From: Diplodia intermedia | Lineage: Eukaryota; Ascomycota; Dothideomycetes; Botryosphaeriales; Botryosphaeriaceae | Length of the DNA stretch: 64,000 nucleotides | Assembly: GCA_021495925.1 (NCBI GenBank) | Contig: JAKEKT010000063.1 | Span: 1 to 64,000 of the forward strand | Direction of reading: 5' to 3' | In this document: positions 34,588-44,744 of the stretch, piece by piece | Layout of the letters: every line of letters starts with the position of its first letter | How positions within the stretch are numbered: the first letter of the stretch is position 1 | Translations under genes and position numbers: made by a program | The notes under the pieces: generated by a model | What the model saw: only the letters and a program-made list of their open reading frames with translations | Databases searched by the model: none | Told to the model about the DNA's origin: nothing

Positions 34588-36261
34588 TTACTTGGGTATT
34601 GCTGTTGTTGACTTCGCCGCTGCAGCGTCAGGAGACGACGTGGCTCCACCCTGCGCTGCTGACGCCGAAAGAGAGCGACGGCTGCTCGTTTGTGACATTT
34701 GCCGGAGCATGTTGTTGCCGTTCGCGTCGAGGCGCTCGGCACTGTTGCGGAATGCCGTTCTGCGGGAGCTGGCACTGGACGAGAGCATTTCGGCTTCTGA
34801 GCGCCCAGCGCCACCCACCACTGTCACAACGCTAGACCGCTGTTCCTGACGTGAACGCGCTAATCCCTTGTCATGCGTAGGGCTGGGAATCTTGGAAGGC
34901 CTTCGTACATTGCGCTCGCCTCCGCACTCTTCTGAACTGCTTGCCGATAGATCGCTCATTGCCTCGCCATGAGACGACGCGAAGCTATCAATGGTACGGA
35001 GAGGCGGCCTGATTGCAGGGATCGTGTGTGAGTCCTTCCAGCCAGCGGAATCATCGTTGGGCATCCAGGAAGGTGGCCTGCGCATCTGGGGCCCCGTTGG
35101 GGTTCTCTGAACCGCTTCCATCGAGGGCACCTCCAGGTGCTCTTCTGCGTTGTCGAATAACTCCACGAGCCTAGGTAGGACCTGTTCCGCCCTCAAACCC
35201 CGGTTGGTTGCTATTGCGGATGCCATTTGTTTGATGGCCTGGAAGTCCCGAGCTAGATCATTCTCCGCAAACGTTCTAATCTCCTTCTGCTCGCAAGGCA
35301 CGATGTCCCCGCTGGGGTTGAGTGCCGCCCTGGAACCACGCAGAGCGCTTTTATCATCTGGAATTGACTGTTGTCTCTGAGACGAAGACGTTTTTGGAAC
35401 GCCCGGAAAAGCGGAAACATTTCCTAGCGCATTGGAGACGTTTGCCAGCGGAGGCGTGCCCACCAATATATCGTTATTGACGGTAGAGAAGAATTGGATC
35501 GAGAGAGCTCTTTCCTTACTCGACGGCGAGGTGGCTAGGGAAGATTTCCTTTCAGCGCTGGCCTCCAGCACGGATCCGATAGGCAGTGGCTTACCATGCT
35601 GACTATCCTTTGTCCGTGGCTCCTGTCTCGTCACAGTCTCCACCCCCCTGTCAGCCGGCGTGCTCAAGCCTGCCTGGGTTCTGTAACTCTTCTTCCGATT
35701 GACGACGCTGTCCTGACGAGAGGCCATCAGTCGCGACATACCATTCTTGCCTTTTGCGATGATTAGTTCCAGACGCTTGATTTCCGCGCGGAAGTCCTTT
35801 TCTTCTTTCTCCCATGTCTTCTGAGCTTCATCAATCCTGCTACTCATCTCTTCCAACCGCTCGTCAAGCTGTTCCTTTTCCACATTCAAGTTCCTATATG
35901 CCTCGATCACGTGGAGAATTGAACTGTTCATCTGCTCCGGCAGACCGTCAAATGGCTGGTTGCAGAGCTTGATGAAGATCGCATCGATCATGGTGCTGAT
36001 GTCGGGTGAAGGTGCGTCATTGGTAGTACCGCCGGGTGACCAGATTTCCGTCGTAGGGCCATCGAAGTACTTGTTCGGTTTGTGGGAGAAGTAGGAAGAT
36101 ATCTTCTTGCGCGGACCGGAACGTCTTCGCGGCGTGCTGTTCTCGGAGAGAGAACTGGCGTCAACAGTACTGCGGCGCTCGTCGGAAGTCAGAGGGAAGG
36201 TCGGAGTGCGCGTTCGGACGGGCTGAATCGTCTTGCGCATCCAGTTCTGTATGTCCGCCAT
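34588..36261 (-). CDS. Coiled-coil protein of unknown function
   Basis: I do not recognise this family. The frame is a single exon of 557 aa from the ATG at 36261. The N-terminus (MADIQNWMRKTIQPVRTRTP) is followed by basic, Ser-rich sequence with KKISSYFSHKPNKYFDGPTT. A segment of about residues 80-110 (MIDAIFIKLCNQPFDGLPEQ) looks folded, and residues of about 110-173 form a clear charged coiled coil (EKEQLDERLEEMSS, then KEEKDFRAEIKRLELIIAKG). A second ordered island lies at about 345-390 (ENDLARDFQAIKQMASAIAT, then EQVLPRLVELFDNAEEHLEV). The rest is disordered and Ser/Arg-rich. The two islands and the coil suggest a scaffold or cytoskeleton-linked protein, but nothing fixes a function. An in-frame non-ATG extension upstream was not used. 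Confidence 0.75.
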   Translation of the reverse strand: MADIQNWMRKTIQPVRTRTPTFPLTSDERRSTVDASSLSENSTPRRRSGPRKKISSYFSHKPNKYFDGPTTEIWSPGGTTNDAPSPDISTMIDAIFIKLCNQPFDGLPEQMNSSILHVIEAYRNLNVEKEQLDERLEEMSSRIDEAQKTWEKEEKDFRAEIKRLELIIAKGKNGMSRLMASRQDSVVNRKKSYRTQAGLSTPADRGVETVTRQEPRTKDSQHGKPLPIGSVLEASAERKSSLATSPSSKERALSIQFFSTVNNDILVGTPPLANVSNALGNVSAFPGVPKTSSSQRQQSIPDDKSALRGSRAALNPSGDIVPCEQKEIRTFAENDLARDFQAIKQMASAIATNRGLRAEQVLPRLVELFDNAEEHLEVPSMEAVQRTPTGPQMRRPPSWMPNDDSAGWKDSHTIPAIRPPLRTIDSFASSHGEAMSDLSASSSEECGGERNVRRPSKIPSPTHDKGLARSRQEQRSSVVTVVGGAGRSEAEMLSSSASSRRTAFRNSAERLDANGNNMLRQMSQTSSRRSLSASAAQGGATSSPDAAAAKSTTAIPK

Positions 36262-37846
36262 GGCTGGACGGGCTTGGTCATGAGCCAAGAAGTAAGTCGA
36301 AGGTACCGAGGTTGCGGGTGGCTTCTAAAGGCGCTGTTGCGGAGTTGTCGCTCACCGAATGCGAGCAACTACGGAAGGCGCGCTGGATGCGCGAAAGAGG
36401 AAGCCGCCACCTTGGAACGAAGCACCCACGCAACTGAGGAGCTTGAACACAGCTGTTCTCATTCATCCGCACCTACTCCGCGATTTGTAAGGGTATCATC
36501 GCAGCTTTGAGAGGCGTGGCCCAGACAACTCAGCCCTACGCCCACATCGCGGAGGTCTTGAAGTCTCGATCGTACGCGTCACCTGCACCTCTTTGGTTGG
36601 GCAGCGAGACTTGCGCCGCAGTCTTCCTAAGACGTAACCTTGCTTTATACGAACTTTGAGATCGATCACAGCAGTAACTCTAACGCTAGACCTAATAAAC
36701 AACGACACTGCAGCACAGCAGTTCAACATATCGGTCCGTAATAATGCTTGGATGCCACTTCCATCGTCCGCTTCGCGAAGACACCTGTTGAAAGATCTCG
36801 GAGGGGACGAACATCTGTAGGAGGCTCTGCAGCACATCGGTCGCAAAGAAAAGGAAGGCACGGCTTAACAGAATGTAAGCCTGTTGGTAGTGGATGGAGC
36901 TGTCCGGTACAGAGCAATAGCATGCTTAAGACGTGGCATGCGCTTCAATACTGCTAGGCATGGGATTCAATATCGCTAAGCAATGACTTATTGCACATCC
37001 GAATTGCAAATGACCCTACCATGCAGTTCAAGCCTTGGACTTGGATGTGCTCACCGCTAGTCAACAGCATACCACCCTAACGTACTATTTGCACGTATGC
37101 ATATTGGCTGCCATGGCCTGGTCCAAGTACATACGACAGTAGCGCGCAGAGCACCGTACATTTGACTCGAAACAAGAAGAGAATTCTTTGGCGCAGTGCC
37201 TGATCACTGCTTTGATGTCCCTGTATAGACCCTAGTCGTGTGTATAGCTGGTTCTAAGATACCCTGGGAAATAGATACGATCTTCGTCACATGGTATCCT
37301 CGCAAATGCCTCAAAGAATAAACGCGTGCTTTTAGCGATTTGAGCAACTCATCGAATCTCCCGAGATGATCAGCATGCGATACTACGACTATAGAGGCGA
37401 GGTCTGTTGACGCAAATTGTCTTGACTGGATTTTCACAAAGATGATATGTTGCCCTTTCTCCATGCATCCAAACTCCACGGGGAGAGAAGCCGGATGTTT
37501 GGTAATGAAAGGGCGGGTGATCTCGGCACGAGAATAATCCTTCAGCAATCGCGCATGGAGAGAGCGCGGGGCTGTACACACTAATGCCGTACGTATAAAA
37601 TGTCAAGTGAGAAAGCGCAAGGTTACCATTCAAAAAGGCCGACGACTCCTCCGCAGCGCCACCGGTCCAACGGCAGACGAGGAGCGCAGTGCGCTCGGCG
37701 CAAAGAAAAGTGTGGATGGGTCGGGATCGAAAGCCATTTTCCATTTTCCCGTGTACAGGTTGCATCAATGCGACCAGCTCAATCCATGCCAGCCGTTTTT
37801 AGACTTTCATGCCATAAAACCCATCCCCGGACATTGCTGCGCCCAT
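36262..37846. other. Intergenic, no gene seen
   Basis: About 1.6 kb lies between the start of the coiled-coil gene and the stop of the eL29 gene. It is less GC-rich than nearby genes. Short frames lack any motif. Confidence 0.5.
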
Positions 37847-38283
37847 TTATGCCGACTCGCGCTTGCCTTCCTTGACCTCCTTCTGTAGTATACCACTGTG
37901 ATCAGCCGGAAAACTCTTGCAGCCTAGCAGGATGCGAGGGAAGTACGCACCAGCGCCCTCATCGTGCCGTGAAGCGCGTGCCTGTGGTTCCTCCTGAACT
38001 TGGGGTCGACGCCCTTGAGCGACGGGTAGCGGTGGGTCTTAGGCTTCTTGATACTGTTTCGCGCGACGAGTCAGAGCATGTCCGAGTGCGTTGAACCGCC
38101 AGTCAAATGGTATAGGACGGTCGCCGGGGGTCGGAACAGGACTGCGAGGCGAATGGGGGTGATGCGTACCCGTTACGGTGAGCCTTCTTGGACTGGTTGT
38201 GCTGAGACGAGTTCTTAGACTCTGAGGAGCAGCATGTTAGCGTTGACCAAGAGATGATTGCGTGCACCACACTTACTGGCCAT
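37847..38283 (-). CDS. RPL29: 60S ribosomal protein eL29
   Basis: This is a small basic protein of the large ribosomal subunit. Exons are 38283-38277, 38221-38170, 38053-37951 and 37882-37847, giving 65 aa, the usual fungal length. The first coding exon is only 7 nt (ATGGCCA), which is why simple frame searches miss the gene. The joined protein reads MAKSKNSSQHNQSKKAHRNG, then IKKPKTHRYPSLKGVDPKF, RRNHRHALHGTMRALK and EVKEGKRESA, matching the family from end to end. All introns have GT and AG ends, and the exons sum to 198 nt. Confidence 0.97.
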
Positions 38284-38605
38284 GGCGACTGATTTCCGGG
38301 TGCAGCGTCGTGGGTATGGCTTTCGATGTCGTCGTTATCGGGCTGGACGTGGGTGGTTTCGCTCGCCAAACGTTCAGTTGTGCGCGCGCTAACAGTATTA
38401 CGCTAATCCACGTTAGGATAACAGGGCTGGGCAACCCGCGGAACCTGTCGTCACATCATTATCGCAAGCACACAGGCGTACTCAGAAAGGTACTCAGCTC
38501 AGAACACCAGAGTTTCTCAAACCGCCGCGAATAGCGTTGTCCGAGCACATACTCTAGGAGCGAAGCGGGTGGAGTGGAGGATTTCATTGCAGCTGCGATC
38601 TTATT
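38284..38605. other. Intergenic, eL29 promoter
   Basis: 322 bases lie upstream of eL29 and downstream of the CENP-K-like gene. Nothing else is recognised. Confidence 0.5.
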
Positions 38606-39726
38606 TTACATGTCCAAGTCCCGGCCGAAGTCGACTAGTCTAAGTTTCCTCGCATCTTTTGGATGAAATTGGGCAACCTTTGCGCGTACTAAGAAGCGGG
38701 AGGCTGCAGAATCTCTGCTCAGCTCGACGTACTCTCCTCCGTTGCTCTCGCCCAGCAAGGCACGCAAGAGATCTTCAACCAGCGATCTAATTTCCGTGGC
38801 AGCAGCGTCTTTCTCATCCAACGGCTCGTCACTGCTCGCGTCGGCTGCACCCCATATCTCATCAATGCGCCTCTGTCGCCTGTCCACAGCTGCCTTTCCT
38901 TGCTTCAATGGCTTTGGCTTGCCTTGATGGGAGAAGCCTGCTGCCAACATCTCATCGTCAATGTCCATGAGCTCACCTACCACGGGGCCCCCAAGCTCCT
39001 CAGCGGCAACCAATGCGGCCAAGTGCTCCTCGACGAAGCCTTCTAAAGCATCTTGAAGCCGTCGGCACTCGACATCGTATTTCTGCTGGCGCTTGTGTGT
39101 TGATGTCAATAACTCTTTGGCGAGCTGCGGTGGTGCTTTGGCGGCCCGCTCCTCACGCTGAGAACGAAGCACGCCGATACGCGCCTCTAAACTCAGGATG
39201 ATTGCATTAGCATCCCGGAGGCTGCTCTCTTCTCGGTCGAGCTCTCGCCGTGCAGCTCCAATACTTGCACGCGAGATGGTGAGAGCATCTCTGGTCTCGG
39301 AGATGCATCTCTGGGTGATGTCTGTTGCAAGCAGAGTCGGCAGGACAGACTGTGGGCCGGGAAGATACGGCTCTGCAGGGGTCAAGCGCTCGTACGCATT
39401 CTGCAAAGTCCTCAGTTGCCGGAGGCGCTCCCGGAGATCCGCAGAAGGCGCGTGGAGCGCTGGCTGGCTTGTAGAAGCACGGAGCTGTGAAGGAGGTCAG
39501 CACCTAACGGCAAGCATCAAGCGTGACCATGCGTAGCGATTACCTCCTCTAGCGCACGCTGCTGCTGCTGGACGCGTTCCTGCAACTCGTGCACGGTCTG
39601 TTCAAGGCGGGCTTCGAAGGTGGAATGGTCCGGGGCATCCACGCCCATCTGGAGTTGGCGAGCGGAATTGGGTGCAGTAGCATAGTGTTGGATGCTTGCG
39701 AGCGTGCTGGGGTGGGTGCGGTCCAT
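38606..39726 (-). CDS. Probable kinetochore protein, CENP-K/Sim4-like
   Basis: This is a helical protein that resembles fungal members of the CENP-K family, part of the constitutive centromere network. The match is from memory of the family pattern and is tentative. Exons are 39726-39544 and 39484-38606, giving 353 aa. The predicted chain is mostly coiled coil: EARLEQTVHELQERVQQQQRALEE near the start, then the NAYERLTPAEPYLPGP segment. A second long coil follows (RRELDREESSLRDANAIILS, LEARIGVLRSQREERAAK). A conserved-looking patch reads AALVAAEELGGPVVGELMDI and is followed by GFSHQGKPKPLK. The C-terminus is helical (IRSLVEDLLRALLG). The start at 39726 has a strong CCGCCATGG context; an in-frame ATG about 48 bases further upstream is weaker. 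It is divergent from the KH-domain gene. Confidence 0.6.
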
Positions 39727-40689
39727 GGCGGACGCGTCGCGCAAGCACGGAACCGTACTCGTCCGAGCGGGCATAGGGGCTGGCTGTGCGAGGCGCTCCG
39801 CAATAAGGAGCAGATGCGCAGAGTCCAGGGATTGCAAGCCCTTGATATTGCGTGCCGGTGCCGAGGCGACCGGGTGTGCTGTGGTATGGAGAGAGGTTGG
39901 AGCTGGAGCTGGAGCCCAATCACCTGTCTCAGAGCGCGAAGTGCAGCGGCGCGCGAAGCATCAGCAGCAGAGTAGTAGTACGGCCACCGGCAAGAGCATC
40001 ACCAGCACGCGCGGGACATATCAACCACAAACCCCGCTGCCAGACAGCTGTCAATGGGTGCGGCGCAGTGGCAGGGTCGGCACGTGACGGATCTGCGGCA
40101 GCTGCACTAGCCCACGGGCGGCCCTTGGCGCCCTCCACACGTCGACGAGCTTCTACGTCGCTTCCTGTTCCTGCCCGTCCATCGCAACCTCTCCCTGTCC
40201 TTGCCGCCATACCATCCGCCGCACCTTCATCAACTCCCATTGCCGCTCCCCAGCGCCCGCTCCCCCGACATCTTCGCCCGGGCGCTGCTGCTCAAGCGCG
40301 AAGCTGCTCGCGCTGCGACGACGCTGCAAGGTTTGCTTTGGCGGCGCGTTTACTGAGTCTTCGTCTTCTTCGGCCCCAGCTCCTGCACCAGACCGCTCCC
40401 TCACAACGCTCCTCCACCACTGGCACTCCTCTCAATCCCGCCCTTGAGCGAGCTCCTTCCAGCCGATCATCCTCTCCTCGCCGCCACCCGCACACTGCAC
40501 CATTCCCGGCGACTGCCCACACCACCTAGACACTGAAGTCCCTTTGCCGACCCGCCCTCCAGCAAGTTTTCCTTCGACAGCCCTCTGCTGTACGTAACTC
40601 GAGCAATACGAAGAACTTTACGACCCGATCTGGTCCTCTGAGCCTGAAAGAGAAAGAGACGTCCTTTACTTTGATACAGCAGGGTAATC
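39727..40689. promoter_or_regulatory. Divergent intergenic region, CENP-K-like / KH protein
   Basis: 963 bases lie between divergent start codons. The part nearest the KH gene is pyrimidine-rich, as expected of a fungal 5' leader. A short GGAGCT repeat (about 39897-39915) lies on the other side. Confidence 0.5.
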
Positions 40690-42202
40690 ATGTCTGCCTC
40701 TCCAACTACTGCCACGGCGCCCAGCCAGAAGCGCCCGCTGGAGGAGCCCTCGTCGCCCTCGGGCCCCGGCGACCAGCCTGATGCGAAGCGGCCCGCGCTG
40801 GACAAAGTCGTCAAGGAAGAGCCGACCGAGTCAGCTCCTTCGGCTCCTGAGCCTGCCACCGCATCCGCTCCTTCCGAGTCGGCCAAGAGCGACTCTGAAG
40901 CCCCCGCGCCCGTTGCGCAGAATGGCACCAAGGACGTCCAGGGCGACACCGTCGTCCCCGACGCCCCCACCACTGCTGCCTCTGCCGCCCCCGACACCCA
41001 GCCCATCCAGTCGACCTCGACCGCCAATGGTCCCTCGGCCGCCCAGCCCGCTTCCGCCGGCCACCAGGACGAGTCAAACTGGCTCCATGTCCGCGCCATC
41101 ATTTCTAGCGCCGAGGCCGCCACCGTCATTGGCAAGGGCGGTGAGAATGTCACGCAGATCCGCCGCATGTCAGGAGCTAAGTGCACCGTCAGCGACTACT
41201 CCAGAGGTGCCGTTGAGCGTATCTTGACTGTCAGTGGCCTTGTAGATGCAGTTGCAAAGGTTGGTAGACCCCTGCCTCATTTTGCGGATGTCATAAACTC
41301 ACGACTTGCAGGCATTCGGCTTGATCATCCGCACCCTGAACAACGAGGATCTCAACTCGCCATCCACCCCGCAGTCCAAGACCTACCCGCTCCGCCTGCT
41401 TATTCCTCACATTCTCATTGGATCCATCATTGGCAAGTCTGGTGTGCGTATCCGCGAGATCCAAGAGGCTTCGGGAGCGCGTCTGAACGCTTCCGACTCG
41501 TGCCTTCCTCTATCGACTGAGCGGTCTCTTGTGGTCCTCGGGGTTGCTGATGCCGTGCACATCGCGACGTACTATGTTGGGAGCACTTTGGTTGAGCAGC
41601 TGACCGAGAGATTCGGTGGTCCGGGAGCCTCGGCATATGCCACTCGTAGTGGCGGGCCTGCCGGTGTAGTTCCTGGTGGGATGCAAGTCGTACCGTACGT
41701 CCCCCAACCTGCTGGCGGCCAGTGGGGCCCGCCGGACACATTCCACCGCAAGGGTCCTCAGACGCAGAGGACTCCGGCCGCCGGCTACGGAGCGCCCATG
41801 CATGGTCAGTATCCGCAGCAGCCGCAAGCACCGCTTCACTACGGCGCTGGATCGCCCCGTCACGCGTACACGGGTGCTGGACCTCATCAGCCTCAGCAGT
41901 ACGGTGCCCCCCACGTGGCACAGCCCAGCCATGCCGGCCAGCCGGCGCAACCGATGCAAGGCATGATGCCGGGACAGCCCATGACACAGCAGATTTTCAT
42001 TCCCAATGACATGGTTGGCGCCATCATTGGTAAGGGAGGTGCCAAGATCAACGAGATAAGGCAGCTCAGCGGCAGTGTCATCAAGATCAACGAGCCGCAG
42101 GACAACAGCAACGAGCGTCTGGTCACAATCACAGGAACGCAGGAGTGCAACCAGATGGCGCTCTACATGCTCTACTCTCGACTTGGTGAGACGACCGCGT
42201 AG
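40690..42202 (+). CDS. Three-KH-domain RNA-binding protein (Pbp2/Hek2/Rnc1-like)
   Basis: This is an RNA-binding protein of the poly(C)-binding type; relatives in yeasts (Pbp2, Hek2, Rnc1) control mRNA stability, localisation and translation. Exons are 40690-41259 and 41312-42202, giving 486 aa. A Ser/Pro/Ala/Glu-rich disordered N-terminus of about 125 residues includes a basic KR pair (SQKRPLEE, DAKRPAL) that may be a nuclear signal. KH1 is at about 129-198 with the GxxG loop VIGKGGENV. KH2 is at about 213-280 with SIIGKSGVRI. KH3 is at about 416-482 with AIIGKGGAKI. Between KH2 and KH3 lies a Gln/Pro/Gly/His-rich linker. The only intron falls inside KH1 after VDAVAK and joins to AFGLIIRTL in frame. 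Confidence 0.93.
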
Positions 42203-43283
42203 ACCCCCAGGAAGAGGAGAGCGCGCTGCTAACACGAGATTACAGAGAGCGAAAAACACCGCATCTAAGCGGACGTGTATTCTTTCCTTCGGCGAATGCG
42301 TGCAATTGGGGTTCAAGGTTAAAAGTCTATGGCTCTGGGTTCCAGCTTCGGTTCTGTATGCTCTCTAAATAGTGAACAGTCCAGTGCGCATCGGCGGCCT
42401 TTTTGCTGGCGTTTCAACGTGGCGGACGGTGGACGTAGCACAGGGTCCGAGTTCTCGATGGTCCGGCGGGCGGGAAGTGGCATGGAAAACGTCAATTTGA
42501 AAACTGACAAGCTCTGGATTAGCCCAGCAATGCGATTGAATATGGATGACGGCGTGTGGTGTGCCGGCGCGGTGGCATCAGGCCCAAGGTTGGCAGCGCG
42601 CGCGCAAACGTGACAGCAGCTCAACGAACGGCGAGGAGTGGATTGTTCAACAATGGATGGCGCTGACTGTATGGCTGAGCGTGTTCTCTCTCAATGCCTC
42701 TGGGCGCTGTAGTGTCTCGACTTTCCGCATCCGGCCGACGAGCGTGGGCGCCGACAAAGAAAAGGCTGGGGCAACCACGCGAACAGTCCGTCGCCCCATG
42801 CCAAATAATCACGGCTGCCGGACCTGAATGCCCAGCGACGCGAACAGGTGAGCAGTGCCGCTGTACCTGCAGCTTATAATGACAATTGCCGTCGCTGCCC
42901 TCTGCCTACTCCTGCGTTGCACATCGATTCGCCTGCCCCTCCTTGACTGACCAACAGCACGTGCCATTAACAACCTACCAAACGCGCGTGTAGCCTCTGT
43001 GAGCGTGTCCGCATGTGTGCGTGTGTGCAGCGGCGCCCAGTTGTCACTGCCAGCAGCAAGGTTCCGACCGGCACAAATTACATTCTCTCCTCTATTCACA
43101 AGTTGCGGTATCCTTACCAGCCTCTCCTGTTCCTCCTGCTTGAGCCTGGCTCTCCAACAACCGAGCAGAAGTGCTAGCATTCCTGTCTGAGCGCGTCGAC
43201 AGCCGCCAGGTGTTGCCGGGCTGCAACCGCCAACAGCCAACAAACGCCATACACAACGGTTCAGCGCCCCACAACTATCGATC
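42203..43283. other. Intergenic, no gene seen
   Basis: About 1.1 kb lies between two plus-strand genes: 3' flank of the KH gene and promoter of the BTB gene. No coding signal is seen. Confidence 0.5.
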
Positions 43284-44333
43284 ATGACGACCGACGTCGA
43301 GAAGCCTCGGGCGCGGACGCCTCTGGCGCTGAGGGGTGGTACCGCACGCTCAAGGAGCAGCCGATCGTTCTCGCTGCGGTGAGTTGCTCCCTGCCGAAGA
43401 AATGCTGCCAGGGGAGAGGGGCAGGGCAAGTCCTGCTGCCCTAGGAAAGCGTCGTCCCAGCACAGCGGGCTACTGCCGCGTGCTCCACTGCTCGGCTCCA
43501 AGACTGACGAGAACCGCAGGACTCAGTTCAAGACCTTCACCACCATCTCCACCATCCTCGTCAGCACCAACGAGACGCCATTCCTCGTCCACCGAGACGT
43601 CCTGACGCACCACTCGCCCTTCTTCGCGGCCGCACTTACCGGCGCCTTCGCTGAAGGGCTCTCGCAGGAGCTGGCACTACCGGCCGAAGACGTGCCCACG
43701 TTCGAGCTGTTCCTCTCATGGGCCTACACGGGCCAGCTCGACGACGTCTTCACGCGCGGCGGCAAGGTGGCCTTCTACCAGCTGCTGTCGCTGTACGGGC
43801 TGGCGGACCGGCTGTCGGTCGAGTCGCTGCGCAACGCCGTGGTGGACCGGGTGGCGGTGCTGGCGGAGCGCAGCAACAGCGTGCCGACGCCCAGCGACAC
43901 GGTCACGCTATACGACGAGATCCGCGACACGGCGCTGCTGCGCAAGCTCGTCGTCGACCTGTTTGCCTTCAAGAAGACGGACGTTCTGCTCGCGTCGCAC
44001 CCGGACGAGTGGCACCCGCAGTTCCTGCGCGAGCTCGTCGTCCGCGTCAAGCGACCCGAGCTGCAGGGCCTCAGCCGCCACGATCTCGTCGCCTGGAAGC
44101 CCGCCACCTGGTCCGCCACTCGCGCCTGCTGGACCTGCCGCGACGTCATGCAGCCCGGCCTAAGCGGCAACCGCTGTGACGCCTGCGGCTACGCCTTCTG
44201 CAACTCATGCCTCTCTTCGGGCAAGGCGCTGTGCGGCGACGATGCCGCCAAGCTGGCCAGCTGTAAGCCCTGGGTGAAGAGCATGTGCCTGCACTATCAC
44301 GAGCACGTCGAGACACCACCTTGCGTGGAGTGA
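43284..44333 (+). CDS. BTB/POZ protein with Cys-rich C-terminus
   Basis: BTB domains mediate dimerisation and often recruit Cullin-3 ubiquitin ligases. Exons are 43284-43378 and 43520-44333, giving 302 aa. After an Arg/Ser-rich start of about 32 residues, the BTB fold begins at FTTISTILVSTNETPFLVHR and continues with DVLTHHSPFFAAAL and FELFLSWAYTGQL, ending near residue 150. The C-terminus (about 232-286) has regularly spaced cysteines: CWTC, then CDAC, CNSC and two more (KALC, LASC), with HYH further on, so it probably binds zinc as a RING-like or ribbon module. The second exon starts at the acceptor CCGCAG, which joins CGG ACT CAG TTC in frame. Its exact partner and role cannot be told from the sequence. 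Confidence 0.87.
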
Positions 44334-44744
44334 ACCAAGCCGGTTCTTCCGGCATGCGCTTCCATGTATTGTTGGGGAGCGGACAGATGCGCAATGCGCT
44401 GTGTGCTCAAACAACGGACCTGCTGTTTTGGCGATTGTAGATATACCCCTCTGGTGAGCATGTCTTTCGAGCAAAGGGAGTTGGCATTTTCATTTGGATC
44501 GTAATAGTGGTGTCCATCAATCCAGGCAATGTACCTGCTCGCTTGCTTCCCATGTACCGCAGCTCCATGACATTGGCACGTTACCCTGCCAGCCTTCGTC
44601 TGTTCCCATTTTGCCCAAACGCCGTTCTCCGTGCTGCGCCCAAAGCCGCATTCCCATGCCCCTGCCACCCGCCGGTCGGTCCCAAACACCCGGCCTGTCC
44701 GTAAAATCTACTCCAAACGGGAAAACACGCCAACTAATGAAACT
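44334..44744. other. Convergent intergenic BTB / SMC4
   Basis: 411 bases hold the 3' flanks of two convergent genes. Nothing else is recognised. Confidence 0.55.

Noticed and set aside
36262..36288. Nine-codon extension of the coiled-coil protein
   Set aside because: It would begin at TTG; the first ATG is at 36261.
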